Of a stretch of DNA of 64,000 nt, positions 1 to 9,412 are shown one piece after another; position 1 is the stretch's first letter; every line of letters starts with the position of its first letter. The notes under the pieces were generated by a model that did no database searches, had not been told where the DNA came from, and saw nothing but the letters and a program-made list of their open reading frames with translations. The position numbers and the translations under genes are program-made. The stretch lies in contig JAPHTO010000031.1 in NCBI GenBank assembly GCA_026196955.1, positions 1 through 64,000 on the forward strand, read 5' to 3'. This DNA comes from Colwellia sp. (GTDB lineage: Bacteria > Pseudomonadota > Gammaproteobacteria > Enterobacterales > Alteromonadaceae).

Positions 1-569
1 AAGCCGTTTTTAATTCACTAATGATAAAAGCAGGTATAATAACGGTCATCGGTAAATCTGTTGGCTTATCAACAGCTTCTAGACCTGCCATGGAAGCTAA
101 TGTATCAAGATCTTTTAACCGAGTTTGTTCAAGCATAAAAGCACGTAGTGGCACTTTAGCTTTATCTATTGCCTCAACAGAGGTAAGTTGCTCAGCAAGA
201 TATGGCTGAATAGCCGCTTCATCAATTTGATTATAAACCGGTGTCATAATAAACAAGGTCATAAACAATGTTAGTCCAATAATGACTTGATTTGATGGTG
301 TTTGTTGTAAACCAAATGCTTGTCGCAAAATAGCCATAACCACAACAATGCGGGTAAAGGAGGTCATCATAATAACGGCAGCGGGAATAAAGCTGAGTGC
401 CGTCATAAAGATTAAAATTTGCAGCGTAACTGAATATTCTTGAGAGCCGTCAGGGTTAGTGGTTAAGGTTAACGCCGACATAGAAAGATCATCAGCAGCG
501 TACAGACCAAAGCTTGGGCTAAAAACTGCTAACAATAATAAAATTAGTAAGAGTGCTTTTTTAGTCATA
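1..569 (-). CDS. fliP: FliP, flagellar export-gate protein (3' end outside window)
   Basis: FliP is an inner-membrane subunit of the flagellar type III export gate, assembled with FliQ and FliR. About 189 codons are visible. They show an N-terminal signal-like hydrophobic stretch (LLLILLLLAVFSPSFG), a short periplasmic linker ending in YSVTLQIL, and the characteristic FliP segments FIPAAVIMMTSFTRIVVV and LRQAFGLQQTPSNQVIIGLTL. The gene runs off the left edge of the window, so the C-terminal membrane helices are missing. The ATG at 569 follows fliO by 38 bases, as in Vibrio-type fliLMNOPQR operons. The identification is very secure. Confidence 0.95.
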
Positions 570-607
570 ATTATTTGCGTTCTTTAACTTACTTTACTTT
601 TTAAAGT

Positions 608-1084
608 TTATTTAGCCGACTTGGGCTTACCGTTAGCCTTTTGCAAAAAAGCTAACACATTACCTGTCATTGGCATTGATGACTCTGCTGTCGTATCAAT
701 TGGCTCAGCTAATTGCTCAATTAAGGTTATTTGCTGTGCAGTAACCCCTAAAACTAATTGCTGCTCAGCCACTTGCACTATCACTACACGCTCTTTTGCG
801 CCTAAAGATAAGCTAGCAACAACTTTTAGTTGATTAGTGTTTTGCTGGACAATATTAAAGCGTTTCAATACAAAGGCACAAATAACAATCAATACTAATA
901 CCATCAACAGGGATAAAATCATGCTCTCTGCATCGGTATTAGTCACATGTTTACCCACTTCAGGTGCTTTTGTAGCTACGACTGTAGTTGACTGGTTGCT
1001 CTGCTTACCCACTTCTTCAGCAAAAGATAGAGGGATAAAAGTGCAACAAACAAGTGTAAATATTACGATTAAATATTTACTCAT
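608..1084 (-). CDS. fliO: FliO, flagellar export-gate assembly protein
   Basis: FliO is a small bitopic membrane protein that helps FliP assemble into the export gate. The 158-residue protein has a signal peptide (LIVIFTLVCCTFIPLSFA), a low-complexity periplasmic segment, one transmembrane helix at about residues 53-72 (MILSLLMVLVLIVICAFVL) and a cytoplasmic domain with the family's LGAKERVVIVQV and LVLGVT motifs. Its ATG overlaps the fliN stop codon by one base (TAATG), which suggests translational coupling. Confidence 0.9.
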   Translation of the reverse strand: MSKYLIVIFTLVCCTFIPLSFAEEVGKQSNQSTTVVATKAPEVGKHVTNTDAESMILSLLMVLVLIVICAFVLKRFNIVQQNTNQLKVVASLSLGAKERVVIVQVAEQQLVLGVTAQQITLIEQLAEPIDTTAESSMPMTGNVLAFLQKANGKPKSAK

Positions 1085-1491
1085 TATTTTAATTTTTTAA
1101 TACGTTCTATTTGGCTAATCACATCCGTTAAACGAATACCAAATTTGTCATTAACAACCACAACCTCACCATGAGCAATTAAGGTGCCATTTACTAAAAC
1201 ATCAAGGGCCTCACCTGCAACACGATCTAGCTCGACTACCGAGCCTTGGTTTAATTGCAATAAATTCCTAATACTTATATTACTTCGACCGACTTCCATA
1301 GAAATAGTGACAGGAATATCTAAAATAGCATCAAGCTTGCGTTTTTCTTCCCCAGTAATTGGCGAGTCGTCCTCGGTCAATTCTTCTAATTCAACCGCTT
1401 CGGCTTGCTCAGATGCTTGGGCAGAGGCTTCGGCTTGCTCATCTAGCGCCTCATCCCACATACTTAAATCTTCATCATTATCATTACTCAT
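1084..1491 (-). CDS. fliN: FliN, flagellar motor switch protein
   Basis: FliN is a C-ring protein that binds FliM and the export apparatus through FliH. The acidic N-terminal tail (DNDEDLSMWDEAL) is followed by the SpoA/FliN domain, which carries ILDIPVTISMEVGRSNISI and LNQGSVVELDRVAGEALDVLVNGTLIAHGEVVV split over the usual positions. An upstream ATG at 1512 exists, but the ATG at 1491 has a GAGG ribosome site about 9 bases upstream and matches the start of other FliN proteins. I therefore chose 1491, giving 135 residues. The stop overlaps the fliO start. Confidence 0.94.
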   Translation of the reverse strand: MSNDNDEDLSMWDEALDEQAEASAQASEQAEAVELEELTEDDSPITGEEKRKLDAILDIPVTISMEVGRSNISIRNLLQLNQGSVVELDRVAGEALDVLVNGTLIAHGEVVVVNDKFGIRLTDVISQIERIKKLK

Positions 1492-1554
1492 ACCGCTTGC
1501 CTCAATGTTCAATGCTTTAAAATGTTTTTTATGATTGTTACTTTATGGATTAAG

Positions 1555-2619
1555 TTATAAATCATCTTCTAGTAGTTGCAGCTCTGCATCACTATCAAGG
1601 CGCTTTCCGCCCTTGGTTAAAATAGTCAGCTCAGATTTTACTGATTCTGGACGTTTAATTTTTTCTTCAATTTTCAGGGCTACATTATCTCTACTGCGCC
1701 CTAGTTTCGCTCTAAAAGTTGGTAAATCTTCAATTAGCACAGTGATATGATCTGGCATTTCTATCGGAATAATATCACCCGCTTGCAACTCCATCACTTG
1801 ACTTAACGGAATTTCAACATCTAAAAACTTAGTATTAACGGCGACAGGGACATCCATAATTTCATCGCGCAGTGCTTTTGACCAACGCATATCCGTGTCT
1901 TCTTTATCACTTTGTACACCGGCATCTAGTAATTCCCGAATAGGCTCTAACATGGAATAAGGCAATGCCACATGAAAATCACCGCCGCCACCATCAAGCT
2001 CAATATGAAAAGAGCTGATCACAACCACTTCGGTTGGACTAACAATATTAGCCATCGAGGGATTAACTTCAGAGTCTAAATATTCAAACGAGACATCCAT
2101 CACTGGCGACCAAGCTTCTTTGTAATCTTCAAAAATTAGCTTTAATAGCATTTGAATGATGCGGCGCTCTGTTGGTGTAAATTCACGACCTTCAATTTTT
2201 GCATGGTAACGACCATCACCACCAAAAAAGTTATCCACTAAAATAAAGACTAAGCGCGCTTCCATCGTAATAAGTGCTGTGCCTTTTAAAGGACGAAAAC
2301 GCACCATATTCAAACTAGTAGGCACAAATAAAGTATGAATATACTCACCAAACTTTATCATTTGTATGCCGTTAATAGACACTTCTGCCGTACGGCGCAT
2401 CATATTGAATAAACTGATCCGCATATGACGGGCAAAACGTTCGTTGACCATCTCCAGCGTAGGCATACGACCACGAACAATTCTGTCTTGCGAAGAAAAA
2501 TCATAGTCTGAGGTGCCGTTGCCTGTATCGACAGCCTCTTCAACTATTTCTTCTTCTTCAACGTCATCAACACCATGTAGTAAAGCATCAATTTCGTCTT
2601 GCGATAATAAATCACTCAC
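1555..2619 (-). CDS. fliM: FliM, flagellar motor switch protein and CheY-P receptor
   Basis: FliM links phospho-CheY binding to the rotation switch in the C-ring. The 354-residue protein starts with the CheY-binding motif (LLSQDEIDALLHGV). After an acidic linker comes the middle CheC-like domain (from about residue 48, RIVRGRMPTLEMVNERFARHM in part) and then the C-terminal SpoA domain that contacts FliN (VPVAVNTKFLDVEIPLSQV). The start codon is GTG with GAGA upstream. The gene lies 63 bases upstream of fliN and is cotranscribed in the fliK-to-fliP direction. Confidence 0.97.
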   Translation of the reverse strand: MSDLLSQDEIDALLHGVDDVEEEEIVEEAVDTGNGTSDYDFSSQDRIVRGRMPTLEMVNERFARHMRISLFNMMRRTAEVSINGIQMIKFGEYIHTLFVPTSLNMVRFRPLKGTALITMEARLVFILVDNFFGGDGRYHAKIEGREFTPTERRIIQMLLKLIFEDYKEAWSPVMDVSFEYLDSEVNPSMANIVSPTEVVVISSFHIELDGGGGDFHVALPYSMLEPIRELLDAGVQSDKEDTDMRWSKALRDEIMDVPVAVNTKFLDVEIPLSQVMELQAGDIIPIEMPDHITVLIEDLPTFRAKLGRSRDNVALKIEEKIKRPESVKSELTILTKGGKRLDSDAELQLLEDDL

Positions 2620-2690
2620 TGGCCATTCTCTTTTTTAGCTTAGTTTCTTTCTTCTAATATCAATACGTGCTGTCGCAAACAGTTATGCTG

Positions 2691-3254
2691 TTATTGCATA
2701 ACAAAACCGGTAAAAAGCACTTTTTCAATCGTCTTATTACCTTCAACATCTGTCATTACTTTTTGTACTGCGGCAAGCGATTGCTGTTTAAGTGACTCTT
2801 TACCCGCACTCGTTGATAAATCATCAGCATTTGCCTGCGAAAAAACACCTAATAAAGTACTTTCAATTAATGGTACATGCATCTTGGCATTTTCTTCATT
2901 ATCACCGCCACGTACCAAGAGTTGCACTCGAATTTCAACAAATCGATCACGAGCGGCACCAGGAACATTGAAACGAAATGGCCTTGGCATAGGTACGTAA
3001 AGTGCAGTGCCAATTTGGGCCCCTTCTTTTGCGACACCTTCAGCTTTAGGTGATTCACTATCCAAAGCTGAGTCAAGTTGCGCTTGCGTTACTGCGTCAT
3101 CGTCACCTGACATAAAAAAGAAATAACCACCGCCAGCAGCAGCGAGTAAAACCACTGCAGCGATAATAATGATAAGCATTTTTTTCTTTTTACCACTACC
3201 GTCTAACTCTAATTCCGCTTCATTACCGTCGGCTTTATCTTTATCGTCTGCCAT
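2691..3254 (-). CDS. fliL: FliL, basal-body-associated stator-binding protein
   Basis: FliL is a single-pass inner-membrane protein that surrounds and supports the stator units. A charged cytoplasmic N-terminus (KADGNEAELELDGSGKKKK) precedes one transmembrane helix (MLIIIIAAVVLLAAAGGGYFFFM, about residues 26-48). A periplasmic domain follows, with the family signature YVPMPRPFRFNV and a C-terminal KTIEKVLFTGFVMQ. The length of 187 residues is typical of Vibrio-type FliL. A 145-base gap separates it from fliK upstream; I see no convincing promoter in that gap. Confidence 0.93.
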   Translation of the reverse strand: MADDKDKADGNEAELELDGSGKKKKMLIIIIAAVVLLAAAGGGYFFFMSGDDDAVTQAQLDSALDSESPKAEGVAKEGAQIGTALYVPMPRPFRFNVPGAARDRFVEIRVQLLVRGGDNEENAKMHVPLIESTLLGVFSQANADDLSTSAGKESLKQQSLAAVQKVMTDVEGNKTIEKVLFTGFVMQ

Positions 3255-3399
3255 GAGTTGCCCTTTATTATTCTCTTAAATTTATTTTGTTAGCTTTATC
3301 TTTAGATAATATCCTTGAAATGCATCCTAGCCAATGTGTTTTCACTAACTTAATGCGATTTAGCTTAATTTCTAGTCATTTACCTATATTTATCACTCG

Positions 3400-5520
3400 T
3401 TATGCATAGTAATCGACAGCATTCATTGAGGCATTAACCATTCGCGCAGATAACGTTTGCTCTATCAAATCGTCAGCTTGGGCAATATTTTCGCCTTGCT
3501 GATGATTATGGTTTTTAGCGTCTCCTTCATTATCTGACTGTTGCGATTGCTGTTCAACATTCGCATCGCCAACATCAACACCTTGCTGCGCTAACATATC
3601 ACGCAATTTATGCATGTTTTGTTCAATAGCTTCTTTCGCTTGCTGATTTTGTACCATAAAGCTCACCGCCGCTTGTTCATTTTGCAGATTAACCCTAACT
3701 TGCATATTGCCTAACTCTGGCGGATCTAGACTTATATCAAAGCGTTGCAGTTTTTGTGAAATCATCAACATGACTTTGTCTTTCACAGCGTCAGCAAAAT
3801 CTTTACGGAAAATAGCAATGGTTTCTTGATGTAATTGAGCATTCGTTTTTTGCTGTTGAGGGACTTCTGCAGAAACCGCAGGGTTAAGAATATCAGCAGC
3901 TTGTTGCTCAACCACATGGTGAGCGACTTGCGTTGCTTTACTACTGACATCCGTAAAACTAGCATTCGCTGAAAACTCAGCTTTTAGCGGTTTAGTCATT
4001 TTTTCTGCTGTTACAGATTCTTCGCTTTCTTGAGCTAAATGGCTTTGTCCTTTAACCGATAACTGCTCTTGCGTTAAAATTTGCTCTTGGGCTTTATTCA
4101 AGGCTTGTCCAACAGCGTCACTTACTGAAGTACTCGTTTGCGCACTTTGATTGGCTTGATTAATGCGATAATCAGCTGATTTTTGATTGCTTCTCTGCTC
4201 TTCGCTAGAAGAGATTGCAGCTTGATTAGCTATGACTTGATTAGGATTAACAGGCCTGAAATCTTCTTTTTTATGCTCATGCTCAGCCAGCAGTTCAGGG
4301 TTTGTTTCACTATTAGCATTGATATCAACACTGCTATTAACCTTACTGTTGCCCTTATTCTCGGCTTGGTTAATAGTTGCTATTGAGGCTTGTTTTAACG
4401 TTGAACCTTGACTCTCATCTTGTGCTATTGGCTTACGTTGTGCTAACTCAGCAATCTTTTTATTCAATTCAGATTGAGTACTTTCAAATTGTGCAGCAGC
4501 ATCAAGTACAGGTTTACCTTGTGATGCCTCTATTGGCTTGCCATTATTTATAGCTACATTTTCTGACTTGCTGATATTTGATATAGCGAGTTCACTCTGT
4601 TTTACCTGTTCTGCAGTAATCGCTGCCTTAACGCTTTCGTGAGTTTTGGATAGGCTATCTTGACTAGCACTATCTAGATTTTGCTGCCTGTATTTAGCAG
4701 CAGATAGGCTAGTTTCTGCAAGTTTTTGTCCCGCTTGAGCTGTTTGCAGCTCAGCATGAGCAACTTTATCTTTGCCAGTTAACAACATCTGCTCGCTAAT
4801 TTCTCTCGCTACTGAGCTTTGAAGCTTGTCAGTAATTATCGGCTCAACGGGTAGTTTTGCTATCCCTTTATCAACAGTAGGAAGAGGAGCAGACGTACTT
4901 AACAGTTGCTTTTTATCAACAGTATTTTGTGCTAATTCATAGTCAAATTGTTCTGTCGACAACGCTGTAGCAAGCCCTGATAAATCAGCCACCAAGTTAC
5001 TGCCTTTTAGCAGTAACTGCGCTTCATATAACGCTTTCTGCTCAGGAGATAGCTGCTCGAGTTGCTTGGCTATTAACTCAGGCTCAGTACGTAAAGTTTT
5101 ATCTGCTTTATATAGGAAAGACATCAATTGCTCAGATGCTTTTAATGCTTGTTCGTCACTAACATTGGCTGTAGAAACTACGCTCTCTACATGACCATTA
5201 TTGCCGCTTGCGGCAAGTTCTTGCTGCTCAGCATGTGATATATCATCACTTATTTGTCTTTCATTAGCGTTTGTATCATCTATTGCTTCTACATATTGCT
5301 CAGGGTCTTGATCGAGCTTTTCACTGCCACTCTCCCTGCCTGCTTTAGCCATGCTATCAACACCTTTTCTTTCCTCTGGGCGCTCCTGTCCATGAGTAAG
5401 GTGTTGCTCAATTAACTGTGAAAAGTCATCATTGCGCTTTGCACTTGCCAAAGCAGCTCCGTCATCAATGACATCGACACTTTGAGAAACATTAATTGGT
5501 AAGACATTGAGTTGCGACAT
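3400..5520 (-). CDS. fliK: FliK, hook-length control protein
   Basis: FliK is the molecular ruler that stops hook growth and switches export to filament substrates. This 706-residue protein is long for the family. It has a Gln/Ser/Ala-rich, poorly conserved ruler region and a recognisable C-terminal Flg_hook domain (SLDPPELGNMQVRVNLQNEQ, then AKEAIEQNMHKLRDMLAQQGV). The reading frame opens at 5535, but the ATG at 5520 (MSQLNVLPIN) has a GGAA ribosome site about 8 bases upstream and is the better start. A weak sigma54-like site lies upstream at 5595-5609. It is the first gene of the fliKLMNOP block. Confidence 0.9.
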   Translation of the reverse strand: MSQLNVLPINVSQSVDVIDDGAALASAKRNDDFSQLIEQHLTHGQERPEERKGVDSMAKAGRESGSEKLDQDPEQYVEAIDDTNANERQISDDISHAEQQELAASGNNGHVESVVSTANVSDEQALKASEQLMSFLYKADKTLRTEPELIAKQLEQLSPEQKALYEAQLLLKGSNLVADLSGLATALSTEQFDYELAQNTVDKKQLLSTSAPLPTVDKGIAKLPVEPIITDKLQSSVAREISEQMLLTGKDKVAHAELQTAQAGQKLAETSLSAAKYRQQNLDSASQDSLSKTHESVKAAITAEQVKQSELAISNISKSENVAINNGKPIEASQGKPVLDAAAQFESTQSELNKKIAELAQRKPIAQDESQGSTLKQASIATINQAENKGNSKVNSSVDINANSETNPELLAEHEHKKEDFRPVNPNQVIANQAAISSSEEQRSNQKSADYRINQANQSAQTSTSVSDAVGQALNKAQEQILTQEQLSVKGQSHLAQESEESVTAEKMTKPLKAEFSANASFTDVSSKATQVAHHVVEQQAADILNPAVSAEVPQQQKTNAQLHQETIAIFRKDFADAVKDKVMLMISQKLQRFDISLDPPELGNMQVRVNLQNEQAAVSFMVQNQQAKEAIEQNMHKLRDMLAQQGVDVGDANVEQQSQQSDNEGDAKNHNHQQGENIAQADDLIEQTLSARMVNASMNAVDYYA

Positions 5521-5594
5521 AATTATTCCAATCACTAGTGTTAATAGCGAAATTAAAAACTAACGAGATAATCTACTTATTGTCTTTGAATATT

Positions 5595-5609
5595 GCAAAA
5601 AACATTCCA
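5595..5609 (-). promoter_or_regulatory. Possible sigma54 promoter upstream of fliK
   Basis: Read on the minus strand this is TGGAATGTTTTTTGC. The -24 GG and -12 TTGC are correctly spaced, but the -24 box is TGGAA rather than TGGCA. It lies about 75 bases upstream of the fliK start, at the head of the fliKLMNOP block, which is sigma54-dependent in Vibrio. I rate it weak because of the -24 mismatch and the AT-rich surroundings. Confidence 0.35.
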
Positions 5610-5647
5610 ATTTCATTTATGTGATTTATTAGTGCAGTATCGGCTTG

Positions 5648-6088
5648 TTAAGCTTGACGACGGATAAATTGCTGGATGGCTATTTCATCAAACATATTTT
5701 GCTCTTTTTTATTGGCTATTTTAGTCTGTACTAACTGCCGTTTAGCCGATAACATCTCTACAGCTTGTACTTTTTGGCGCTGTTTAATCCAAAGTGATTT
5801 GCTTTGCTCAACCAATGCTTTTGCCTGTTTCATGGCAATCTCTACTTGTTCAGAGGCATAGTCAAGTTTACTGATAAAAGCATGATAATGATTGTAAGTA
5901 GCACTGTCTAAACCGACACTAGAGCGCTGACTTAAACGTTTCATATACTCTAAGCGATAATCGGCAACGCTTTGCAAACGAATTAAGTTTTGCTGATAAT
6001 CATTTTCAGCAGCGCGCAATGTATTGGCGGCTAATTCTTCTTTACCTTGTTCAAACTTCAGTAAGGTTTCAAGTTGTTTTGTTGCCAT
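5648..6088 (-). CDS. fliJ: FliJ, flagellar export chaperone/stalk protein
   Basis: FliJ is a coiled-coil protein that sits in the central pore of the FliI ATPase ring and couples it to the export gate. The 146 residues are almost entirely helical and rich in Gln, Lys and Glu (LKFEQGKEELAANTLRAAE; LVEQSKSLWIKQRQKVQAVEM), as expected for an antiparallel coiled coil. A strong GGAGAG ribosome site precedes the ATG. It is the last gene of the fliEFGHIJ block, 38 bases after fliI. Confidence 0.9.
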   Translation of the reverse strand: MATKQLETLLKFEQGKEELAANTLRAAENDYQQNLIRLQSVADYRLEYMKRLSQRSSVGLDSATYNHYHAFISKLDYASEQVEIAMKQAKALVEQSKSLWIKQRQKVQAVEMLSAKRQLVQTKIANKKEQNMFDEIAIQQFIRRQA

Positions 6089-6126
6089 GTTAACTCTCCA
6101 AAGACTTAGGCTGCTATACCGGTAAT

Positions 6127-7500
6127 TTAAGCCGGCACGCCTTGATTAGCATTTGCTTGGCTATTTGCACTTGCAGCAGCAATGATTTCTTTTAACTGAC
6201 CAATACTTTGCTCATAAGGAATAACTTCTTGTATTTGTTGCTGTAAAAAGAAATTAATTACAGGTACAACATTTATCGCTTGATCGATACGAGGATCATT
6301 ACCTTGGGTATAAGCGCCAATAGCGATCAAATCTTTATTTTGTTGGTACACTGAATAGATTTGTTTTAATTGACGTGCAAGTACTTGATGCTCTTCACTG
6401 GCAACCATGGGCATAACCCTAGAAATAGAGCTTTCAATATCCACTGCTGGATAATGACCTGCATCCGCCAACTCACGAGATAAAACAATATGACCATCTA
6501 ATATGGCTCTGGCAGCATCAGCAATGGGATCTTGCAGATCATCTCCTTCAGTTAATACCGTATAGAATGCGGTGATGGAGCCTTGGCCTTCCCCGCCATT
6601 ACCTGCCCGCTCAACGAGTTGCGGTAATTTAGAAAAAACCGAAGGCGGATAACCTTTTGTGGCTGGAGGCTCACCAACGGCTAAGGCAATTTCACGTTGT
6701 GCTTGTGCATAGCGGGTTAGTGAGTCTAATAGCAGTAAGACATTAAGTCCCTGATCGCGAAAGTACTCACTAATTTGTACCGCACTTTCACACCCTTTTA
6801 ACCGCATCAAGGGTGAATTATCAGCGGGAGCCGCAACCACTACAGAGCGAGCACGGCCTTCTTCTCCTAAAATTTCTTCAATAAACTCTTTAACTTCTCG
6901 GCCACGTTCACCCACTAGACCAACAACAATAACATCCGCAGTAGTACCTCGGGTCATCATCCCCATCAAGACACTTTTACCCACACCTGAGCCGGCAAAT
7001 AGTCCCATTCGTTGTCCTTTACCAACACTAATAAAACTATTAATTGCCCTTACCCCAACATCAAGAGGCTCAGTGATAGCGCGTCTAGATAAGGGGTTTA
7101 TTGGTTGATTATCATTAGCGTAATCACTATCAGACTCAATTGGCCCTTTGCCATCAAGAGGCTTACCAATACCATTGATCACTCGACCGAGTAATTTCAT
7201 GGATAACGGTAGGTGTAACTTGGTTGATACGGGTAAAACACGCGCACCTGGTGAAACGCCGCGTAGACTTTCTTCTGGCATCAAATAGGTAATATCTTGA
7301 GCAAAACCAACCACTTCAGCCAATAAATCACCTTGCGCGGTTTCAACTAAACATTGGCTGCCAATGTGTGCTTTTACACCAACAGCTTCAAGCGTTAAGC
7401 CAACAACACGTACCAAACGTCCTGCGACACTTTCCTTAAAGGGGTGGACAAAGCTTTGACTGTTTTTTAGTCTTTCGCTGATGCGCAGGCTATCTACCAT
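6127..7500 (-). CDS. fliI: FliI, flagellum-specific export ATPase
   Basis: FliI is the hexameric, F1-beta-like ATPase of the flagellar export apparatus. The 457-residue protein carries the Walker A loop [13 protein letters not shown], the Walker B region [21 protein letters not shown], and the conserved [25 protein letters not shown] loop (given here as landmarks). The N-terminal beta-barrel contains [21 protein letters not shown]. It lies between fliH (its regulator) and fliJ in the standard order. Confidence 0.98.
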   Translation of the reverse strand: MVDSLRISERLKNSQSFVHPFKESVAGRLVRVVGLTLEAVGVKAHIGSQCLVETAQGDLLAEVVGFAQDITYLMPEESLRGVSPGARVLPVSTKLHLPLSMKLLGRVINGIGKPLDGKGPIESDSDYANDNQPINPLSRRAITEPLDVGVRAINSFISVGKGQRMGLFAGSGVGKSVLMGMMTRGTTADVIVVGLVGERGREVKEFIEEILGEEGRARSVVVAAPADNSPLMRLKGCESAVQISEYFRDQGLNVLLLLDSLTRYAQAQREIALAVGEPPATKGYPPSVFSKLPQLVERAGNGGEGQGSITAFYTVLTEGDDLQDPIADAARAILDGHIVLSRELADAGHYPAVDIESSISRVMPMVASEEHQVLARQLKQIYSVYQQNKDLIAIGAYTQGNDPRIDQAINVVPVINFFLQQQIQEVIPYEQSIGQLKEIIAAASANSQANANQGVPA

Positions 7501-7519
7501 GTTTTACCTTTTTGTTAAT

Positions 7520-8302
7520 TTATTGATGCAAAGCATCTTGCAAAAAAGACTCTAACACTTGCTTAAGTCGAGATTTCATTTGCAAATCAATGTTACTGGT
7601 ACTGTTTTCTATCTGACAACTTCCAGGCGTTAACTGAGGTGCAGGTAATAAGTGCCAGCCACTGTCGATGAGGTGCTTTTCACCAAATTGTTGCTCAACC
7701 AATTTAACATCATCAGGATGCAAATAAATTTGGGTTTTTGCTTCATTGCTAGGTAAGGCTTTAATACCTGTACTCACTGCTGCCATTAAAATATCAGGAT
7801 TTGTTTTTGCTTCCTGTAAGACCACAGCTTCTGTCAATTGAACCACTAAGTGAAGCAGTTGCTCTTCAACATTTTTTTCTACACTGGCTAGCGGTTTATC
7901 CAATTGATTTATCAAGCTTTGCCAGTGCGCAGTTAAAGCCTCAATACGCTCTTTACCTTGAGCTAAACCTTGCTCTGTACCTTCTTCTATCCCTTGAGTT
8001 GTTCCTTCCTCATGCCCTTTAGCTTTTCCTTCTTCATAGCCCTTAGCAAAACCTTCTTCTTTACCTTGATTAAAACCTTCTTCGTGTGCAGCTTGTCGGA
8101 TCGCTTCTATATCATCAGCGGTAAGAGGCTGAACCTCTACTTCTTCCTCTTCTGGTGGCTCATAATGCCAATTAGCCCTTTGTCCAAATGCATTGGTGTG
8201 GCTTTCTTGCTCTGGGGTCGGCTTAGTTTCTACGTTAGGCAGTGACCATACATCTAGATCTTGTTGGTCGGCCTTGATAATACGAACGGCTGGTTTTTTC
8301 AT
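7520..8302 (-). CDS. fliH: FliH, negative regulator of the FliI ATPase
   Basis: FliH binds FliI and docks it to FliN at the C-ring. The 260-residue protein has an N-terminal acidic, disordered region. From residue 76 to 116 a glycine occurs at every fourth position without a break (11 glycines, GxxxG type), a known hallmark of FliH/YscL helices. The C-terminal E-subunit-like domain is recognisable (LLHLVVQLTEAVVLQEAKTN, then IYLHPDDVKLV). It lies 51 bases after fliG and 19 bases before fliI. Confidence 0.93.
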   Translation of the reverse strand: MKKPAVRIIKADQQDLDVWSLPNVETKPTPEQESHTNAFGQRANWHYEPPEEEEVEVQPLTADDIEAIRQAAHEEGFNQGKEEGFAKGYEEGKAKGHEEGTTQGIEEGTEQGLAQGKERIEALTAHWQSLINQLDKPLASVEKNVEEQLLHLVVQLTEAVVLQEAKTNPDILMAAVSTGIKALPSNEAKTQIYLHPDDVKLVEQQFGEKHLIDSGWHLLPAPQLTPGSCQIENSTSNIDLQMKSRLKQVLESFLQDALHQ

Positions 8303-8353
8303 TATTGCTTATCCTGCACACTCTTTGTCAAGCAACTGCCAAACTGACAATAC

Positions 8354-9412
8354 TTATAAGAATTCATCGCCACCGCCACCGCCGCCAAGCATGATTTCGC
8401 CCGCGTCAGATAATCGACGTGCAATAGATAGAATTTCTTTTTGCGCGGCTTCCACCTCGCTGATACGTACAGGTCCCATAGCTTCCAGATCATCCGCCAG
8501 CATTTCTGCTGCTCGTTTAGACATATTGCTAAGAATTTTCTCTTTAAGGGCGTCATCTGTACCTTTGATCGCTTTCATTAAGGCATCTTGTTGCACTTCT
8601 CGCAATATTGCTTGCATACCTCTATCATCAACATCCGCTAAATTCTCAAAAACAAACATTAAGTCTTGAATTTGCTGACTCATTTCTTCGTCACTTTCAC
8701 GAATAGCATCCATCAACATACCTTCTACATTGGTATCTAAATAGTTCATGATATCTGCAGCAGCTTTCAAGCCGCCCATTTTCGCAGCCTGTGCTCCGGC
8801 TTGACCAGCAAATTGTTTTTCCATGATCTCATTCAATTCTTGCAATGCTGCTGGCTGTACTTCTTCTAAGTTAGCAATTCGCATCATTAAGTCTAAACGC
8901 ACTTTTTCAGTGAACTGACCAACAATTTCGGCGGATTGCTCAGGCTCTAAATAAGACAATACAATTGTTTGAATTTGTGGATGTTCATTTCGAATAATAT
9001 TTGCTACTTGTTTAGAGTCCATCCATTTCAATGAGTCTAAACCTTTAGCGCCACCGCCCATCACAATTTGATCAATCAAATTACCGGCTTTATCTTCGCC
9101 TAACGCAGCCGTTAATGCCTTTCTAACAAACTCTTCACTTTGGAAACCAATAGTAGAGAAGTTTTGTATTTCATGGATAAATTGCTTATGAACCGCGGTG
9201 ATTTTCTCTTGGGTAAAATCTTCCATAGCAGCCATTACTGTACCCACTTGTTGTACTTGCTTAGGCTCTAAGTGTTTTAAGATTTGTGCAGCATCTTCCT
9301 CTGATAAACTTAAGAGTAAAATACCTGCTTTTTCAGCGCCATCTAATTTGTCTACATCAAAACCTTGGGGAGCTGCGGCTAATTCACCGATTTCTTGGCT
9401 TTCATCACTCAT
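8354..9412 (-). CDS. fliG: FliG, flagellar motor switch/torque protein
   Basis: FliG connects the MS-ring (FliF) to the C-ring and contacts the stators. The 352-residue protein has the N-terminal FliF-binding domain (LDGAEKAGILLLSLSEEDAA), the middle domain with the EHPQ motif (IIRNEHPQIQTIVLSYL) and the C-terminal torque helix region (MFVFENLADVDDRGMQAILREV). The ATG overlaps the end of fliF by 8 bases, so the two proteins are probably translated together. Confidence 0.98.
   Translation of the reverse strand: MSDESQEIGELAAAPQGFDVDKLDGAEKAGILLLSLSEEDAAQILKHLEPKQVQQVGTVMAAMEDFTQEKITAVHKQFIHEIQNFSTIGFQSEEFVRKALTAALGEDKAGNLIDQIVMGGGAKGLDSLKWMDSKQVANIIRNEHPQIQTIVLSYLEPEQSAEIVGQFTEKVRLDLMMRIANLEEVQPAALQELNEIMEKQFAGQAGAQAAKMGGLKAAADIMNYLDTNVEGMLMDAIRESDEEMSQQIQDLMFVFENLADVDDRGMQAILREVQQDALMKAIKGTDDALKEKILSNMSKRAAEMLADDLEAMGPVRISEVEAAQKEILSIARRLSDAGEIMLGGGGGGDEFL

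Noticed and set aside
608-1100. Plus-strand open frames opposite fliO and other fli genes
   Set aside because: They lack ribosome sites and homology, and mirror real genes on the minus strand.
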